Assembly (NCBI GenBank): GCA_021828925.1
Contig: JAJZCT010000089.1
Location: 1-9,317 of the forward strand
Source of the DNA: Planctomycetota bacterium
GTDB lineage: Bacteria > Planctomycetota > Phycisphaerae > WQYP01
Length of the DNA: 9,317 bases
Direction of reading: 5' to 3'
The notes under the pieces are model-generated. The model saw only the letters and a list, made by a program, of their open reading frames with translations. It did no database searches and was not told the DNA's origin. Below, one piece after another: positions 1 to 7,171 of this stretch (positions within the stretch are counted from its first letter, which is position 1; each line of letters begins with the position of its first letter). The translations under genes and the position numbers were made by a program.

Positions 1-1
1 T

Positions 2-2227
2 GCCCCATTCTACTCGCGCGTCGCTACCCTGATGCCCAACACGCTTGGGCTGGAAGCAAACAGCTTCGGCTCCGGCTACCGCGGGCTGTACACCACCTAT
101 TCATTTGGCCGCGATGTGGCGGCCATCAACCCCGGCACAAGTACGACCGGCACCGCGCCGCCCAAGGTAAATCTTAATGCCAGCGTGGCCAGTGCCGTTT
201 CGCTGATGTCATTGGCTGATAATCTCTACACCTCCATGGTGGCTTCGGGGTACGACCCCGTGCACGCCCGCGCCTTTTTGGCCAATTACTTCACCTACCG
301 GTTTGACACCACCGGCTATGCCGGATCACCGGCCACCTTGGGTGCCGCAAATCTGCTAACCGTTCCCATGGGCGGCAGCACCATTAGCACCACCCTGCCA
401 ACGACGGTGGTACCCGCCGGTGTGGCATGCACTGGTACAACGGCTCAGCCATTTCTCAACGAAGCGGAGTTCAAGCTTACCGTCAATAACGGGAACACCG
501 TTGTTTCGGACTGGGCTATTGAATTAGCGAACCCATTCCCCGGAACCAACACTTTACCGTGCACAAACTATTCCATCGAAGTATATTTTGGCGGCAGCAA
601 GACCTCGGCGTTTACCGTGCCCCTTACCGGGGCATCGCTGGCGGGCTTCAGCGGCACCGCCGGAAATAAATTCATTGGCGTGGTGGCCTTAAGCGGCGGC
701 GTCCTGTATGCGCAGGCGAAGGGGGACAACGACGGATTCCTGATCGCCAGCGGCAACGCGTTCCAAGCCGGAACGGCGACGATTGACTTGGTGCGTAATA
801 GCCTCCTAGGCGGTACGCCGACAGCCGTCGTGGATACCATGACGGTCACCATTCCAACCATTACAGCCGCCCAATCACCCATGTATTTCGACGTCTCTCG
901 CGAAAACATTGGAGGATCAGACGGAATCTGGGGTTGTGATTCCAGCGGGTTGATGTCAAATTCGGGCATAGCCCCAACGCCTACCGGCAGTATCGGCACA
1001 ATCAACCCCACGGCAACTACCGGCGGCGAGCCGGGCGTGGTGCTTTATGACCGCTGGTATAGCGGTGACCTCGTTGCGCCCGGGGCTACTTATGGAAATA
1101 ACCTGGCCAACATCAACGACTTTAATTGCATCGCACGCGAGTGCACCACGGCCACCGAACCGCTTAGCGAGCAAATTGGCACCAACATCGCGTCTGCTCC
1201 GCCCCCGTCGGCGCTGCTGCCGCCGGCGAACCTTGGCATGTATTACGTTGCGCAGGCCAGCGCGGTGGGCGACCCGATTATCCCCGTGCCTGCCGGGGGA
1301 ACCATCTCCCCGGAGGTAAGTGAATCCGCCCTCTACTTCGATTTCGCCTACGATCCGCGCGCCGCGTTTACCGCTGCGGATGCAGGCTTTTTGGATCCGG
1401 AAATCGCACCTGCGGACACTGGTGCGATTCCTCCGACGATTCTCTCCACCACCACGCTTACGGATCGTTCGCAATCTAACCCTATCGCCCAAATCGCGCT
1501 TCCAGAAGGTGCCACCGACTTGGTGCGCCAGGCGGGTAAAATCAATATCAACACCGCAGGAATTGACGTGCTCTACTCCGCGTTTTCCGAGGACGGAGCG
1601 CTTTGGAAGGGCAGCGTCGCTCCGCTGCCCTTGGATGTGGACCAACTGGTCGTGGACGCCATTGGTTTCCGGGAACGCGCCACCGCGGGCAGCGCAATTG
1701 CGGGGCTGCCACCCGCGCTCATTGTTCCCACGCCAGGGTATTACACCAAGGGCTACGCCGGCTTTGGCGGCGTCGGCTTTCAGTCCCCGGCTGATTTGTT
1801 GGTAGCGTTTATCCCCACCATTGAATCTGGAAAATTCCCGACCGCCCTGATCACCACGCCCACTACACTCCAACAGCGCGACGCCGCCTGGGCGGATGTG
1901 GAAAACTTTATCTCTGTTCGCAGCGACACCTTTGCCGTTTACGGCCTAGTGCAGGCCCTCCGGCTGAATCCGGCATACAGTGCAGCGGTTGCTGCCGGCA
2001 ATGCTTCCTATAATCCGACTGATTGGTACAACGCCAGCCAGGGATACCTCATCGGCACTGGCACGGTCTACCACCCGAAAACCATCTCCACCGACCCCAC
2101 CAACCAGAACGCCGAATTCATCATGGAAGGCAGCCGCCGTTTTATCGCCATCGTGGATCGGTCTTACTGCAACAACGGGGCCACTGTGCAGCCGCACATC
2201 GTCGCCCTGAAGATATTGCCGCAGTGA
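2..2227 (+). CDS. C-terminal part of a large GspK-like / pseudopilus-associated surface protein (5' end missing)
   Basis: The frame is open from the first complete codon at position 2 and has no start of its own, so the ATG at 32 is probably internal; 741 residues are visible. Numbering from position 2, residues 56-59 are VNLN, followed by a helical stretch (LADNLYTSMVASG...ARAFLANYFTYRFD). This resembles the helical segment of type II secretion minor pseudopilins (GspK) and their large planctomycete relatives. At about 150-180 a PFLNE...SDWAIELANPF pattern recalls a lamin-tail-like beta domain. A Gly/Ala/Thr/Pro-rich beta region follows. Residues 513-519 (KININTA) are a second GspK-type helix-hairpin-helix entry motif. 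FISVRSDTFAVYGLV (636-650) and RRFIAIVDRSYC (about 712) close the protein. An envelope or pseudopilus role is inferred from these resemblances. Five cysteines lie between residues 130 and 380, possibly forming disulfides outside the cytoplasm. The exact family is uncertain without the N-terminus. Confidence 0.55.
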   Translation, partial: APFYSRVATLMPNTLGLEANSFGSGYRGLYTTYSFGRDVAAINPGTSTTGTAPPKVNLNASVASAVSLMSLADNLYTSMVASGYDPVHARAFLANYFTYRFDTTGYAGSPATLGAANLLTVPMGGSTISTTLPTTVVPAGVACTGTTAQPFLNEAEFKLTVNNGNTVVSDWAIELANPFPGTNTLPCTNYSIEVYFGGSKTSAFTVPLTGASLAGFSGTAGNKFIGVVALSGGVLYAQAKGDNDGFLIASGNAFQAGTATIDLVRNSLLGGTPTAVVDTMTVTIPTITAAQSPMYFDVSRENIGGSDGIWGCDSSGLMSNSGIAPTPTGSIGTINPTATTGGEPGVVLYDRWYSGDLVAPGATYGNNLANINDFNCIARECTTATEPLSEQIGTNIASAPPPSALLPPANLGMYYVAQASAVGDPIIPVPAGGTISPEVSESALYFDFAYDPRAAFTAADAGFLDPEIAPADTGAIPPTILSTTTLTDRSQSNPIAQIALPEGATDLVRQAGKININTAGIDVLYSAFSEDGALWKGSVAPLPLDVDQLVVDAIGFRERATAGSAIAGLPPALIVPTPGYYTKGYAGFGGVGFQSPADLLVAFIPTIESGKFPTALITTPTTLQQRDAAWADVENFISVRSDTFAVYGLVQALRLNPAYSAAVAAGNASYNPTDWYNASQGYLIGTGTVYHPKTISTDPTNQNAEFIMEGSRRFIAIVDRSYCNNGATVQPHIVALKILPQ

Positions 2228-2235
2228 ACCGCGAC

Positions 2236-2284
2236 GGGACACGTGACGAGGTGACAGGTCACAGGGGACAGGTTACAGGGACGG
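2236..2284 (+). repeat. Degenerate heptamer tandem repeat, block A
   Basis: Read in steps of seven from 2236 the sequence is GGGACAC, GTGACGA, GGTGACA, GGTCACA, GGGGACA, GGTTACA, GGGACGG, with consensus roughly GGTNACA. The last complete units match blocks B and C exactly. It begins 9 bp after the stop codon of the upstream gene and forms the left arm of the inverted-repeat element. Short tandem heptamers of this general kind (STRR sequences) are known from cyanobacteria; no relationship is claimed. Confidence 0.8.
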
Positions 2285-2300
2285 GGGCAAATGTTTAGCG

Positions 2301-2389
2301 GGCGAGGCGGCCTCGCCGCGTTACGCGGGCGTCGCACCTGCCTGGAATGCAGGCAAGATGCCTGCGTTGCAAATCGCGGATACTCCGCG
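2301..2389. other. Cluster of three perfect hairpins inside the inverted-repeat element
   Basis: Hairpin 1 spans 2301-2317, with 8-bp arms GGCGAGGC and GCCTCGCC around one central base. Hairpin 2 spans 2349-2365, with 7-bp arms GCAGGCA and TGCCTGC around AGA. Hairpin 3 spans 2375-2389, with 6-bp arms CGCGGA and TCCGCG around TAC. None is followed by a run of T on either strand, so none is a canonical intrinsic terminator. Confidence 0.75.
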
Positions 2390-2393
2390 CCCC

Positions 2394-2421
2394 TGTAACC
2401 TGTCCCCTGTAACCTGTAACC
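2394..2421 (-). repeat. Heptamer tandem repeat, block B (inverted)
   Basis: On the plus strand the four units are TGTAACC, TGTCCCC, TGTAACC, TGTAACC. On the minus strand they are GGTTACA, GGTTACA, GGGGACA, GGTTACA, the same unit as blocks A and C in opposite orientation. The block forms the right arm of the inverted-repeat element and lies about 80 bp upstream of comM. Confidence 0.85.
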
Positions 2422-2491
2422 TCGCAGGCGTAGGCTGCCGCCGCACTTGGCATTTCCCTCCGCTCCGCTTAACTTAGCTTGCGTTCGTATT

Positions 2492-2496
2492 GGGAG
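2492..2496 (+). promoter_or_regulatory. Ribosome binding site of comM
   Basis: GGGAG lies 6 nt before the ATG at 2503. This supports that ATG over the in-frame TTG at 2479, which would add eight residues (MRSYWENL) ahead of the family-typical MLAKVHS start. Confidence 0.75.
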
Positions 2497-2502
2497 AATT
2501 TA

Positions 2503-4035
2503 ATGCTGGCTAAGGTTCATAGCTTCGTGCTGCAGGGTATTGAAGCGGTCAAATGTGAAGTTGAAGTGAATATTGCCGCCAAGGAATATGGCGAACCCTT
2601 GCTCGTGGGCCTGCCGGATAACGCCGTTAAAGAGGCGTTGGATCGCATTCGCACCGCGATGATTAACAGTGGATTTCGTTTCCCCGATACCCAATTGCTG
2701 GTGAACCTGGCCCCGGCGGATATTAAAAAAGAAGGCAGCGCCTTGGAACTGCCCATTGCACTGGGAATTCTTCACGCCAGCAAACAGATCACATCCGATG
2801 GCCATAAAAAATTTCTGGTGGCCGGTGAGTTGGCCCTGGACGGTTCCGTGCGGCCGATTAAAGGGGCACTGTCCATGGCGATGCTGGCGGCGGCGGGGGG
2901 CTACACCGGTTTGCTGGTGCCGCCGGCCAATGCGCGTGAAGCGGCGGTGGTACCGGATATTGACATATATGCCATTGATTCTCTGGCGACGCTGGCGGGA
3001 TTTCTTAACGGGGCGTTGGAACTGGTGCCTGAACAGGTGGATGAAGTTGATACGCAGGTTTCACCCGATGTTTACGAGCTGGATTTTGCCGATGTGCGGG
3101 GTCAGGAAATAGCCAAACGGGCGTTGATTATTGCGGCGGCGGGGCGGCATAATGTGTTGCTGCTGGGGCCGCCGGGGGCGGGCAAAACCATGTTATGTCA
3201 GCGCCTGCCCACCATCTTGCCGCCCTTGACGCGGCAGGAGGCGTTGGAAACATCGCGTATTTATTCCGCCTGCGGTTTATTGCCCAAAGGCAGCAGCCTG
3301 ATGCGCACGCGGCCCGTGCGTATGCCGCACCATTCGGCCAGCGCCCCGGCGCTGGTCGGGGGCGGAACCATACCGCGGCCCGGTGAGGTATCGTTGGCGC
3401 ATCATGGGGTATTATTCCTCGATGAGTTGCCGGAATTTTCCCGCCATGTGCTGGAAATGCTGCGCCAGCCGCTGGAATCTGGTTCGGTGACCATCGCCCG
3501 CGCCCACGCCAGCGTCACATTTCCGGCCCGCTTTATGCTGGTGGCGGCGATGAACCCCACCGCCAGCGGCAAGGGGACAGTCGATCGGCGGAAAGCTAAA
3601 TCCACGGAACTGGAGGCGATGGATAAATACATGAGCAAACTTTCCGGCCCGTTGCTGGACCGCATTGATATTCATCTGGAAGTGCCGGCGGTGACCTACC
3701 GCGATTTAACCAGCAAAGTCGTGGGCACCAGCTCCGCGGTGATGCGCAAGGATGTGGAAAAGGCCCGGGCGATTCAAGCGCAACGGTTTGGCGCCAGTTC
3801 CACGGTGACCAACGCCAGCATGAACACGCAACAACTAAAAAATTTCTGCCCGCTGGATGACATCAGCATGTTACTGATGAAACAGGCCATGGAAGAACTG
3901 GGCCTAAGCGCCCGAGCCTTCGATAAAGTCCGCCGCCTGGCCCGCACCATCGCCGATCTGGAAGGCACCGAAAAAATCACCCCGACGCACGTGACCGAAG
4001 CGATTGGCTACCGGCTGTTGGATAGGAAGTATTAG
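2503..4035 (+). CDS. comM: ComM/YifB-type Mg-chelatase-like AAA+ ATPase
   Basis: The protein has 510 residues, the usual length for this family (about 500-510). In order there is an N-terminal ChlI/Lon-like domain (about 1-170, starting MLAKVHS), an AAA+ Mg-chelatase core (about 190-395) and a C-terminal helical lid (about 400-510). Visible motifs are Walker A GPPGAGKT (222-229), Walker B LFLDE with D307-E308, the family signature PHHSASAPALVGGG followed by PRPGEVSLAHHG (275-302), and SGPLLDRID (381-389) with the likely arginine finger R387. ComM is a hexameric helicase that promotes branch migration when incoming DNA is integrated during natural transformation; that role is known from proteobacteria and transferred here by homology. 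The usual cysteine-rich MNPCPCG segment is instead MNPTASGKG (350-358). The gene stands alone on its strand, converges on ppk2 and has a heptamer repeat overlapping its stop. Confidence 0.95.
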   Translation: MLAKVHSFVLQGIEAVKCEVEVNIAAKEYGEPLLVGLPDNAVKEALDRIRTAMINSGFRFPDTQLLVNLAPADIKKEGSALELPIALGILHASKQITSDGHKKFLVAGELALDGSVRPIKGALSMAMLAAAGGYTGLLVPPANAREAAVVPDIDIYAIDSLATLAGFLNGALELVPEQVDEVDTQVSPDVYELDFADVRGQEIAKRALIIAAAGRHNVLLLGPPGAGKTMLCQRLPTILPPLTRQEALETSRIYSACGLLPKGSSLMRTRPVRMPHHSASAPALVGGGTIPRPGEVSLAHHGVLFLDELPEFSRHVLEMLRQPLESGSVTIARAHASVTFPARFMLVAAMNPTASGKGTVDRRKAKSTELEAMDKYMSKLSGPLLDRIDIHLEVPAVTYRDLTSKVVGTSSAVMRKDVEKARAIQAQRFGASSTVTNASMNTQQLKNFCPLDDISMLLMKQAMEELGLSARAFDKVRRLARTIADLEGTEKITPTHVTEAIGYRLLDRKY

Positions 4036-4055
4036 GTTACAGGGGACAGGTTACA
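4035..4055 (+). repeat. Heptamer tandem repeat, block C, at the end of comM
   Basis: Three units, GGTTACA, GGGGACA and GGTTACA, lie head to tail, starting on the last base of the comM stop codon (TAG, 4033-4035). Positions 4034-4056 are identical to a 23-bp stretch of block B read on the minus strand. The block fills nearly all of the 26-bp gap between comM and the convergent ppk2 stop. No hairpin terminator is present in this gap. Confidence 0.85.
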
Positions 4056-4061
4056 GCGGCG

Positions 4062-4898
4062 CTACAGCTTTCGCGTGATCAGGGCCGGGTCCGAGGCGGG
4101 GCGGACGTTTAGTTTCATATTTTCCATGGTCTCCATGATGGTTTTTGCTATTAACGCGCGGCCTACCCATTTATGATCCATGGGAATAATGTGCCACGGT
4201 GCGGTGGCTGTGCCGGTGTTGGCCAGCATCTGCTCGTAGGCGTGTTGGTAATCGGGCCAGAATTTGCGCTCCGCAAAATCATCTTCGCTTAATTTCCAGT
4301 GCTTGTCCGGACTTTTTTGCCGTTTCATGAGACGCGATGTCTGCTCTTCCTGAGAAATATGCAAAAAGAATTTCAACACACAAATGCCCGACTCGGTCAG
4401 ATGCTCTTCAAAAGCCCGGATGGTGGCGTAGCGTTTGGTCCACAGATGTTTTTCCTGCTGCAGATATTCCGGAAGAAGCTTGCCGGCATGCACCCGCACG
4501 ATCAGCACATCTTCATAATGCGAGCGATTAAATACGCCGATCTGTCCGCGCGCCGGAACGGCCGGGTAAATGCGCCATAAAAAATCATGCGATTGCTCAA
4601 CGGAACTGGGTTTGCCGAAACTCGTCACCCGTACCCCCGCCGGATTCACATGGTCAAAGACATGTCGAATTGCCCCGTCCTTCCCGGCGGTGTCCATTCC
4701 CTGCAGGATCACCAGTATGCCCCGGCGGCCATCGGTAAAAAGCAGTTCCTGCAAGGCTCCGATGCGTTGCGTGTATTCTTCCGTTAACGCTTCAGTTTTA
4801 GCTTTCCCCGGCAGGCCGCAAGTCGCATTGGTTTTAATTTTTGACAGATCCAGCCGCGGTAGAGATTTGTTAATCATCACTACTTTGTCGTGTGGCAT
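4062..4898 (-). CDS. ppk2: Polyphosphate kinase 2 family protein, class III-like (polyphosphate:nucleotide phosphotransferase)
   Basis: The 278-aa cytoplasmic enzyme belongs to the PPK2 family, which transfers phosphate from inorganic polyphosphate to nucleotides. Walker A is GMDTAGKDG (67-75, K73). The Walker B region is GVFNRSHYEDVLIVRVH (121-137). A basic lid segment runs from RLMKRQKSPDKHWKLSEDD (about 189-207) to FWPDY, and PWHIIPMDHKW (234-244) follows. HVNPAGVRVTSFGKPSSVEQSHDFLWR (83-109) resembles class III members that phosphorylate AMP and ADP; the class call is inference from sequence style. The start chosen is ATG 4898, 8 nt after GGAG (complement of 4907-4910); the TTG at 4904 is only 2 nt from the SD. 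It lies 33 bp downstream of the DUF4139-like gene on the same strand and is probably last in that operon. No ppk1 or exopolyphosphatase is visible nearby. Confidence 0.93.
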   Translation of the reverse strand: MPHDKVVMINKSLPRLDLSKIKTNATCGLPGKAKTEALTEEYTQRIGALQELLFTDGRRGILVILQGMDTAGKDGAIRHVFDHVNPAGVRVTSFGKPSSVEQSHDFLWRIYPAVPARGQIGVFNRSHYEDVLIVRVHAGKLLPEYLQQEKHLWTKRYATIRAFEEHLTESGICVLKFFLHISQEEQTSRLMKRQKSPDKHWKLSEDDFAERKFWPDYQHAYEQMLANTGTATAPWHIIPMDHKWVGRALIAKTIMETMENMKLNVRPASDPALITRKL

Positions 4899-4906
4899 CG
4901 GCAAGT

Positions 4907-4910
4907 CTCC
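4907..4910 (-). promoter_or_regulatory. Ribosome binding site of ppk2
   Basis: GGAG on the minus strand stands 8 nt before the ATG at 4898 and only 2 nt before the upstream in-frame TTG at 4904. It therefore favours the ATG. Confidence 0.55.
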
Positions 4911-4931
4911 GGTAAAAAATACGTCGTGGCG

Positions 4932-7151
4932 TCAGTGCCTGCGGCCCTTGGCCGGCACCGCGGGCGTCAGCGGAATCCGCGTTGTTAACCAATAATCTGT
5001 CACGGCCGATTGTGCGGTGTTCACGCTATGCTGCTCTTGTCGCTGCTGATGCTGCAGCGTCAGCAAGTGAGTATCGAGTGCGGCCAGTTGGCCGGCGATT
5101 TTATTATAAACCGGCGAAACTTTTTTCATCGCCTGCAGGTTTTGCCGCAGGCGCAATTCATCGCTCTGTGCTTGCGCAATGCGTGCGGTTGTGCCGTTGA
5201 CAACAGTTTGCCGCTGCTGGACCACCTTCATCAGTGCCATGGCCTTCCGGATCGCCGCGACAATGTTTTTCGGCAGGCCTTTGGTTTGTAATACGGATCG
5301 CAGGCCGGCGATATCCTGGCCTGACAGATCAATAATCTGCGTCTGATTCTGCTGCTGGCGGATGTGCAAGACCGCTTTGCCGGCGGGCGCAAGTTTCATC
5401 GTGTATTGATATTGCTGCTTATGCAAGGTTACCCCCTGCGTTGGCAAAAGGATCTTCCAATCTTTTTGGACGGAACTTCTTGCCAAAAGCGTGCGCTGCT
5501 GCGTTGCGGTGTTGTGCACGTCGTACAAGTTATTCACGGTGATCTGGTTTTTCAGACGCAGCGCCGCGTGTTTCAGGGCTGCCGCTATAAGTGCCGTGTG
5601 CTGGGAAAAGTGTTTGAATCGCACGGTGACGGACTGATCCACAGCATAGCTATATACATGGTGCCGCCCCTGGGGCAAGGCATGTAATGCGGTTTGGCCG
5701 TCAAAAATGGATCCGGTATAAAACGTCAACATTCCGGAGGGGAGGAATTTATGCGTATCATTGGTGATGCGGGCCGCCAAAAAGGGATGCGGGGAGGATT
5801 GCCCGATCGTATATAAATCAAGCCGTTGGGCCTCAATGGGTGTTACCAGCACAGGTACGACAGCGGATTGTTGGCGCGGAACTGTGATGTGGCTCACATG
5901 ATAATCAAACGCCGGATGCACCACCCCGGCGGATGCCATGGCGTTGACCCCCTGCAACGGATTGAAAGCTTTCTGCGAGCTTGGCATGAACGCAGTATTT
6001 GGCCGTGCCATAGCGGCCTTTAAGGCGTTGAATTGTCGCATTTGTACCGGCTGGGACGCGAATACGCCTCCTCCGCCGATGGCACCCTGGCTGGTCATCG
6101 CATGTGCATTGTACACACCAGGGATAGCGCCCTGAGAATACGTTTGCGGCACCAGGCTGGTGCCCGCTGGGGCCGGGGCGATGGGCCGCCACATGTACAG
6201 CGGTTGATACAAATTTTTAATAAATGACAGCGGCTCTCCACCGCGAATATCCAGTTGCACGTTGTTCCAGTTCATATCCGTCTGATTGGCGACAATGGCC
6301 AGTCCTTGCAGCACGGGCTTGTTTGGCATGGCGGATTTTCCCTGCGGCGGCAGAACCAGGCGGTATGTCATGCGCCACAACGGGGTTTCCAGCAGGTAAG
6401 CAAATCGCACCAGCCGGGTGCCATGCCCCTTAAACCATAGTGTAATGGGCCGACGGTGTTTACTGGGTTGATCAGCAACCGCTTGAAGGGCCTTATTGAG
6501 ACTTTCCCGCAACCGGCGATTGTTAATGCGGATGGACTGCACATTACTTAGCGCAATTTGTTTCAGCTTGTTATGCGAAAAGATATTGATATACCAGCCG
6601 GCACTGCCCATGATCGCGGGGGCCGCTTGATACCGCACTACAGGCGATCCGGGTTGCATGGGGGGCATATAAAATCCCCGGTGCAGCAAGTCGATGATTC
6701 TGCCTGTAACTTTGCAATGGGTCGGCTTTTTTAATGTCAGCGTGAGCGAAACGCCGCGCAGTTGTTGCAGCAATTGGCGTCTCGATGGATTGTTGTTGAT
6801 ATTCAGCCGGAAGCTCCGCAACGTGACGCTTAGCGGTGCGGCGGCAGGAAAGGTCACCTCACCGGCACTGCCGCCGCCGGTATCCTGGAATACCAGCGAT
6901 CCCAGCACATCATTGATCTGCCCGGAGCGCAAGGAGAGTGTTTGCGTCTGCGTGCCGTGCACCATTCCCTGATATTGAAACACGCCCACCCCCTGGTTGA
7001 ACAAATCCACGCGCGCCAGCCTGGCTGGCTGAGCGGGGGAAGTTGCCGCCGATGCATGCAGAGAGTTCCCCCGCATGGCCATGCGCGACGTGCACGATGC
7101 GCACAGAGCGGATAAAAGAATAAGACTGATAATTTTGACCATGCGATTCAT
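4932..7151 (-). CDS. DUF4139-like exported protein, probable lipoprotein
   Basis: Starting at ATG 7151 the protein has 739 residues. The frame is open further upstream, but that part overlaps the preceding gene, and AAAAGGAG stands 5 nt before this ATG. Residues 1-19 form a signal sequence ending LCASC, with C20 a possible lipid-attachment cysteine; Cys at the -3 position is unusual. Residues 47-160 (VDLFNQGVGVFQYQG, GQINDVLGSLVFQD, LLQQLRG) match an N-terminal beta domain recalled from DUF4139-type proteins. Residues 236-322 (TPLWRMTYRLVLP, GLAIVANQTDMNWNNVQL, GGEPLSFIKNLYQPLYMWRP) and 413-510 (FDYHVSHITVPRQQSAVVPVL, SYAVD) look like the DUF4139 beta domains. A Gly/Ala/Gln/Met-rich linker (325-412) separates them. 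Residues 640-718 are Gln-rich and probably coiled coil. The biochemical function of the family is unknown. It lies 20 bp after the upstream gene and 33 bp before ppk2. Confidence 0.75.
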   Translation of the reverse strand: MNRMVKIISLILLSALCASCTSRMAMRGNSLHASAATSPAQPARLARVDLFNQGVGVFQYQGMVHGTQTQTLSLRSGQINDVLGSLVFQDTGGGSAGEVTFPAAAPLSVTLRSFRLNINNNPSRRQLLQQLRGVSLTLTLKKPTHCKVTGRIIDLLHRGFYMPPMQPGSPVVRYQAAPAIMGSAGWYINIFSHNKLKQIALSNVQSIRINNRRLRESLNKALQAVADQPSKHRRPITLWFKGHGTRLVRFAYLLETPLWRMTYRLVLPPQGKSAMPNKPVLQGLAIVANQTDMNWNNVQLDIRGGEPLSFIKNLYQPLYMWRPIAPAPAGTSLVPQTYSQGAIPGVYNAHAMTSQGAIGGGGVFASQPVQMRQFNALKAAMARPNTAFMPSSQKAFNPLQGVNAMASAGVVHPAFDYHVSHITVPRQQSAVVPVLVTPIEAQRLDLYTIGQSSPHPFLAARITNDTHKFLPSGMLTFYTGSIFDGQTALHALPQGRHHVYSYAVDQSVTVRFKHFSQHTALIAAALKHAALRLKNQITVNNLYDVHNTATQQRTLLARSSVQKDWKILLPTQGVTLHKQQYQYTMKLAPAGKAVLHIRQQQNQTQIIDLSGQDIAGLRSVLQTKGLPKNIVAAIRKAMALMKVVQQRQTVVNGTTARIAQAQSDELRLRQNLQAMKKVSPVYNKIAGQLAALDTHLLTLQHQQRQEQHSVNTAQSAVTDYWLTTRIPLTPAVPAKGRRH

Positions 7152-7156
7152 CATTT

Positions 7157-7164
7157 CTCCTTTT
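7157..7164 (-). promoter_or_regulatory. Ribosome binding site of the DUF4139-like gene
   Basis: The minus strand reads CAAAAGGAG just before tandem ATGs at 7154 and 7151. The spacing from GGAG is 2 nt to the first and 5 nt to the second, so the second (MNRMVK) is preferred. The site lies in the 20-bp gap behind the previous gene's stop codon, consistent with translation from a shared mRNA. Confidence 0.75.
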
Positions 7165-7171
7165 GCGGGAG

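Larger units (their letters stand above)
2247..2424. repeat. Inverted-repeat element (34-bp arms, 110-bp centre)
   Basis: The left arm 2247-2280 and the reverse complement of the right arm 2391-2424 agree at 32 of 34 positions. The 110-bp centre carries three perfect hairpins and no convincing ORF. Folded as RNA or single-stranded DNA it would make a long stem capped by a multi-hairpin loop. It could act as a transcription barrier or 3'-end stabiliser for the upstream gene, or be a small non-autonomous palindromic (REP/MITE-like) element. No clear target-site duplication is seen, and no transposase is encoded in the window. The function is not established. Confidence 0.7.

Noticed and set aside
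956..1873. Long minus-strand open frame (305 codons) opposite the GspK-like gene
   Set aside because: It is rich in Arg and Gly with no domain pattern, typical of the antisense frame of a GC-rich gene whose sense frame has recognisable motifs.
2228..2502. Intrinsic terminator for the GspK-like gene or CRISPR-like array
   Set aside because: The hairpins lack a following T run, and the repeats are 7-bp direct units without spacers.
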